NCBI GenBank assembly: GCA_023441125.1
Contig: JAEZQV010000131.1
Location: 1 to 5,593 of the forward strand
DNA: 5,593 nt
Direction: 5' to 3'
From: Bacillota bacterium
GTDB taxonomy: Bacteria; Bacillota_C; Negativicutes; Sporomusales; Sporomusaceae
A model generated the notes under the pieces. That model worked only from the letters and a program-made list of their open reading frames with translations, did no database searches and had not been told where the DNA came from. The position numbers and the translations under genes were made by a program. Positions 5,233-5,593 of this stretch are shown piece after piece (the first letter of the stretch is position 1; each line of letters opens with the position of its first letter).

Positions 5233-5593
5233 ATGACTGCAAAAAGAATGATTAAAACATCTGTCCGTAATTTAGTTGAGTTTGTGCTGCGGTCGGGAGA
5301 TTTGACCGCTGCCTTTACCGGCAGTTCGCGGCTGCAGGAGGGGAGCCGGATTCATCGCCGGCTGCAGCAGTCACAAGGCGCCGGCTACGAAGCGGAGGTA
5401 AGCCTGACCATCATCGTCGAGCTGGCTGATGTATGCATGCAGATCAGCGGTCGGGCCGACGGCGTAATTACGGCCGCTGATGAAGCCGGCGGCCCGGCGG
5501 TGACGATTGACGAAATCAAATCCACTACCGCCGATTTAGCTGACATTGAGGAAGATACCAATCCGCTGCACTGGGCTCAGGCTAAGTGTTACG
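5233..5593 (+). CDS. DinG/XPD-type ATP-dependent DNA helicase with N-terminal Cas4/RecB-like nuclease domain (partial, 5' end)
   Basis: The frame is open from the ATG to the window edge, giving 120 residues. The text SVRNLVEFVLRSGDL near the start, then EGSRIHRRLQ, GRADG, DEIKST and NPLHWAQAKCY match my recollection of the N-terminus of a Firmicutes superfamily 2 DNA helicase family. In that family a PD-(D/E)xK nuclease-like domain precedes DinG/XPD helicase motifs. The nuclease motifs are visible: D76 in GRAD, E94-I-K96 in DEIKS, and Q116-x3-Y120, the last typical of RecB/AddB/Cas4 nucleases. No helicase motif is inside the window, so that part of the call depends on family resemblance. A stand-alone Cas4-like nuclease is the alternative; no CRISPR features are seen nearby. 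The gene follows the phosphatase by 171 bases and has its own probable LexA-regulated promoter, so it is likely a separate DNA repair unit. Confidence 0.8.
   Translation, partial: MTAKRMIKTSVRNLVEFVLRSGDLTAAFTGSSRLQEGSRIHRRLQQSQGAGYEAEVSLTIIVELADVCMQISGRADGVITAADEAGGPAVTIDEIKSTTADLADIEEDTNPLHWAQAKCY

Noticed and set aside
5045..5242. 65-codon minus-strand frame covering the intergenic region before the helicase
   Set aside because: The translation resembles no family I know, and the region is better explained by promoter, LexA-type box and inverted repeat on the + strand.

Overview
The window holds three complete genes and the start of a fourth, all on the + strand. The tail of an upstream gene may lie at the extreme left edge. 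Composition is moderate GC with AT-rich promoter regions and strong purine-rich ribosome binding sites. The helicase start and the LexA-type box follow Firmicutes patterns. My best guess is an anaerobic, motile member of the Firmicutes, perhaps Negativicutes such as the Sporomusa/Pelosinus group. This is inferred from general likeness only.

Layout: 1-40, possible end of an upstream gene; 43-80, a strong hairpin that looks like its terminator; 107-201, an AT-rich promoter region with repeated ATATAACA elements; 202-1896, a membrane chemoreceptor; 1897-2024, a leader with three hairpins; 2025-2327, a small STAS-domain protein (anti-sigma-factor-antagonist type); 2336-2390, a long hairpin without a U-tract; 2431-5061, a large cytoplasmic protein with four PAS domains, a SpoIIE/RsbU-type PP2C phosphatase and an RsbW-like GHKL ATPase; 5062-5232, a regulatory region with a GAAC-N4-GTTC box inside a probable promoter; 5233 to the end, the N-terminus of a DNA helicase with a Cas4/RecB-like nuclease domain.

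The middle two genes look like a compact partner-switching module. The STAS protein carries the D-S-S-G phosphorylation motif. The large protein carries both activities that would act on it: a phosphatase, and a kinase-type ATPase that could phosphorylate it or bind another partner. The PAS domains would supply the input. No sigma factor or other final target is encoded in the window. The closest described logic I know is HsbR/HsbA of Pseudomonas aeruginosa, a receiver-PP2C-HATPase protein with a STAS partner that affects flagellar and biofilm behaviour. The adjacent chemoreceptor makes a link to motility or surface behaviour an attractive but unproven idea.

The helicase gene appears to be a separate unit under its own, probably SOS-type, control.
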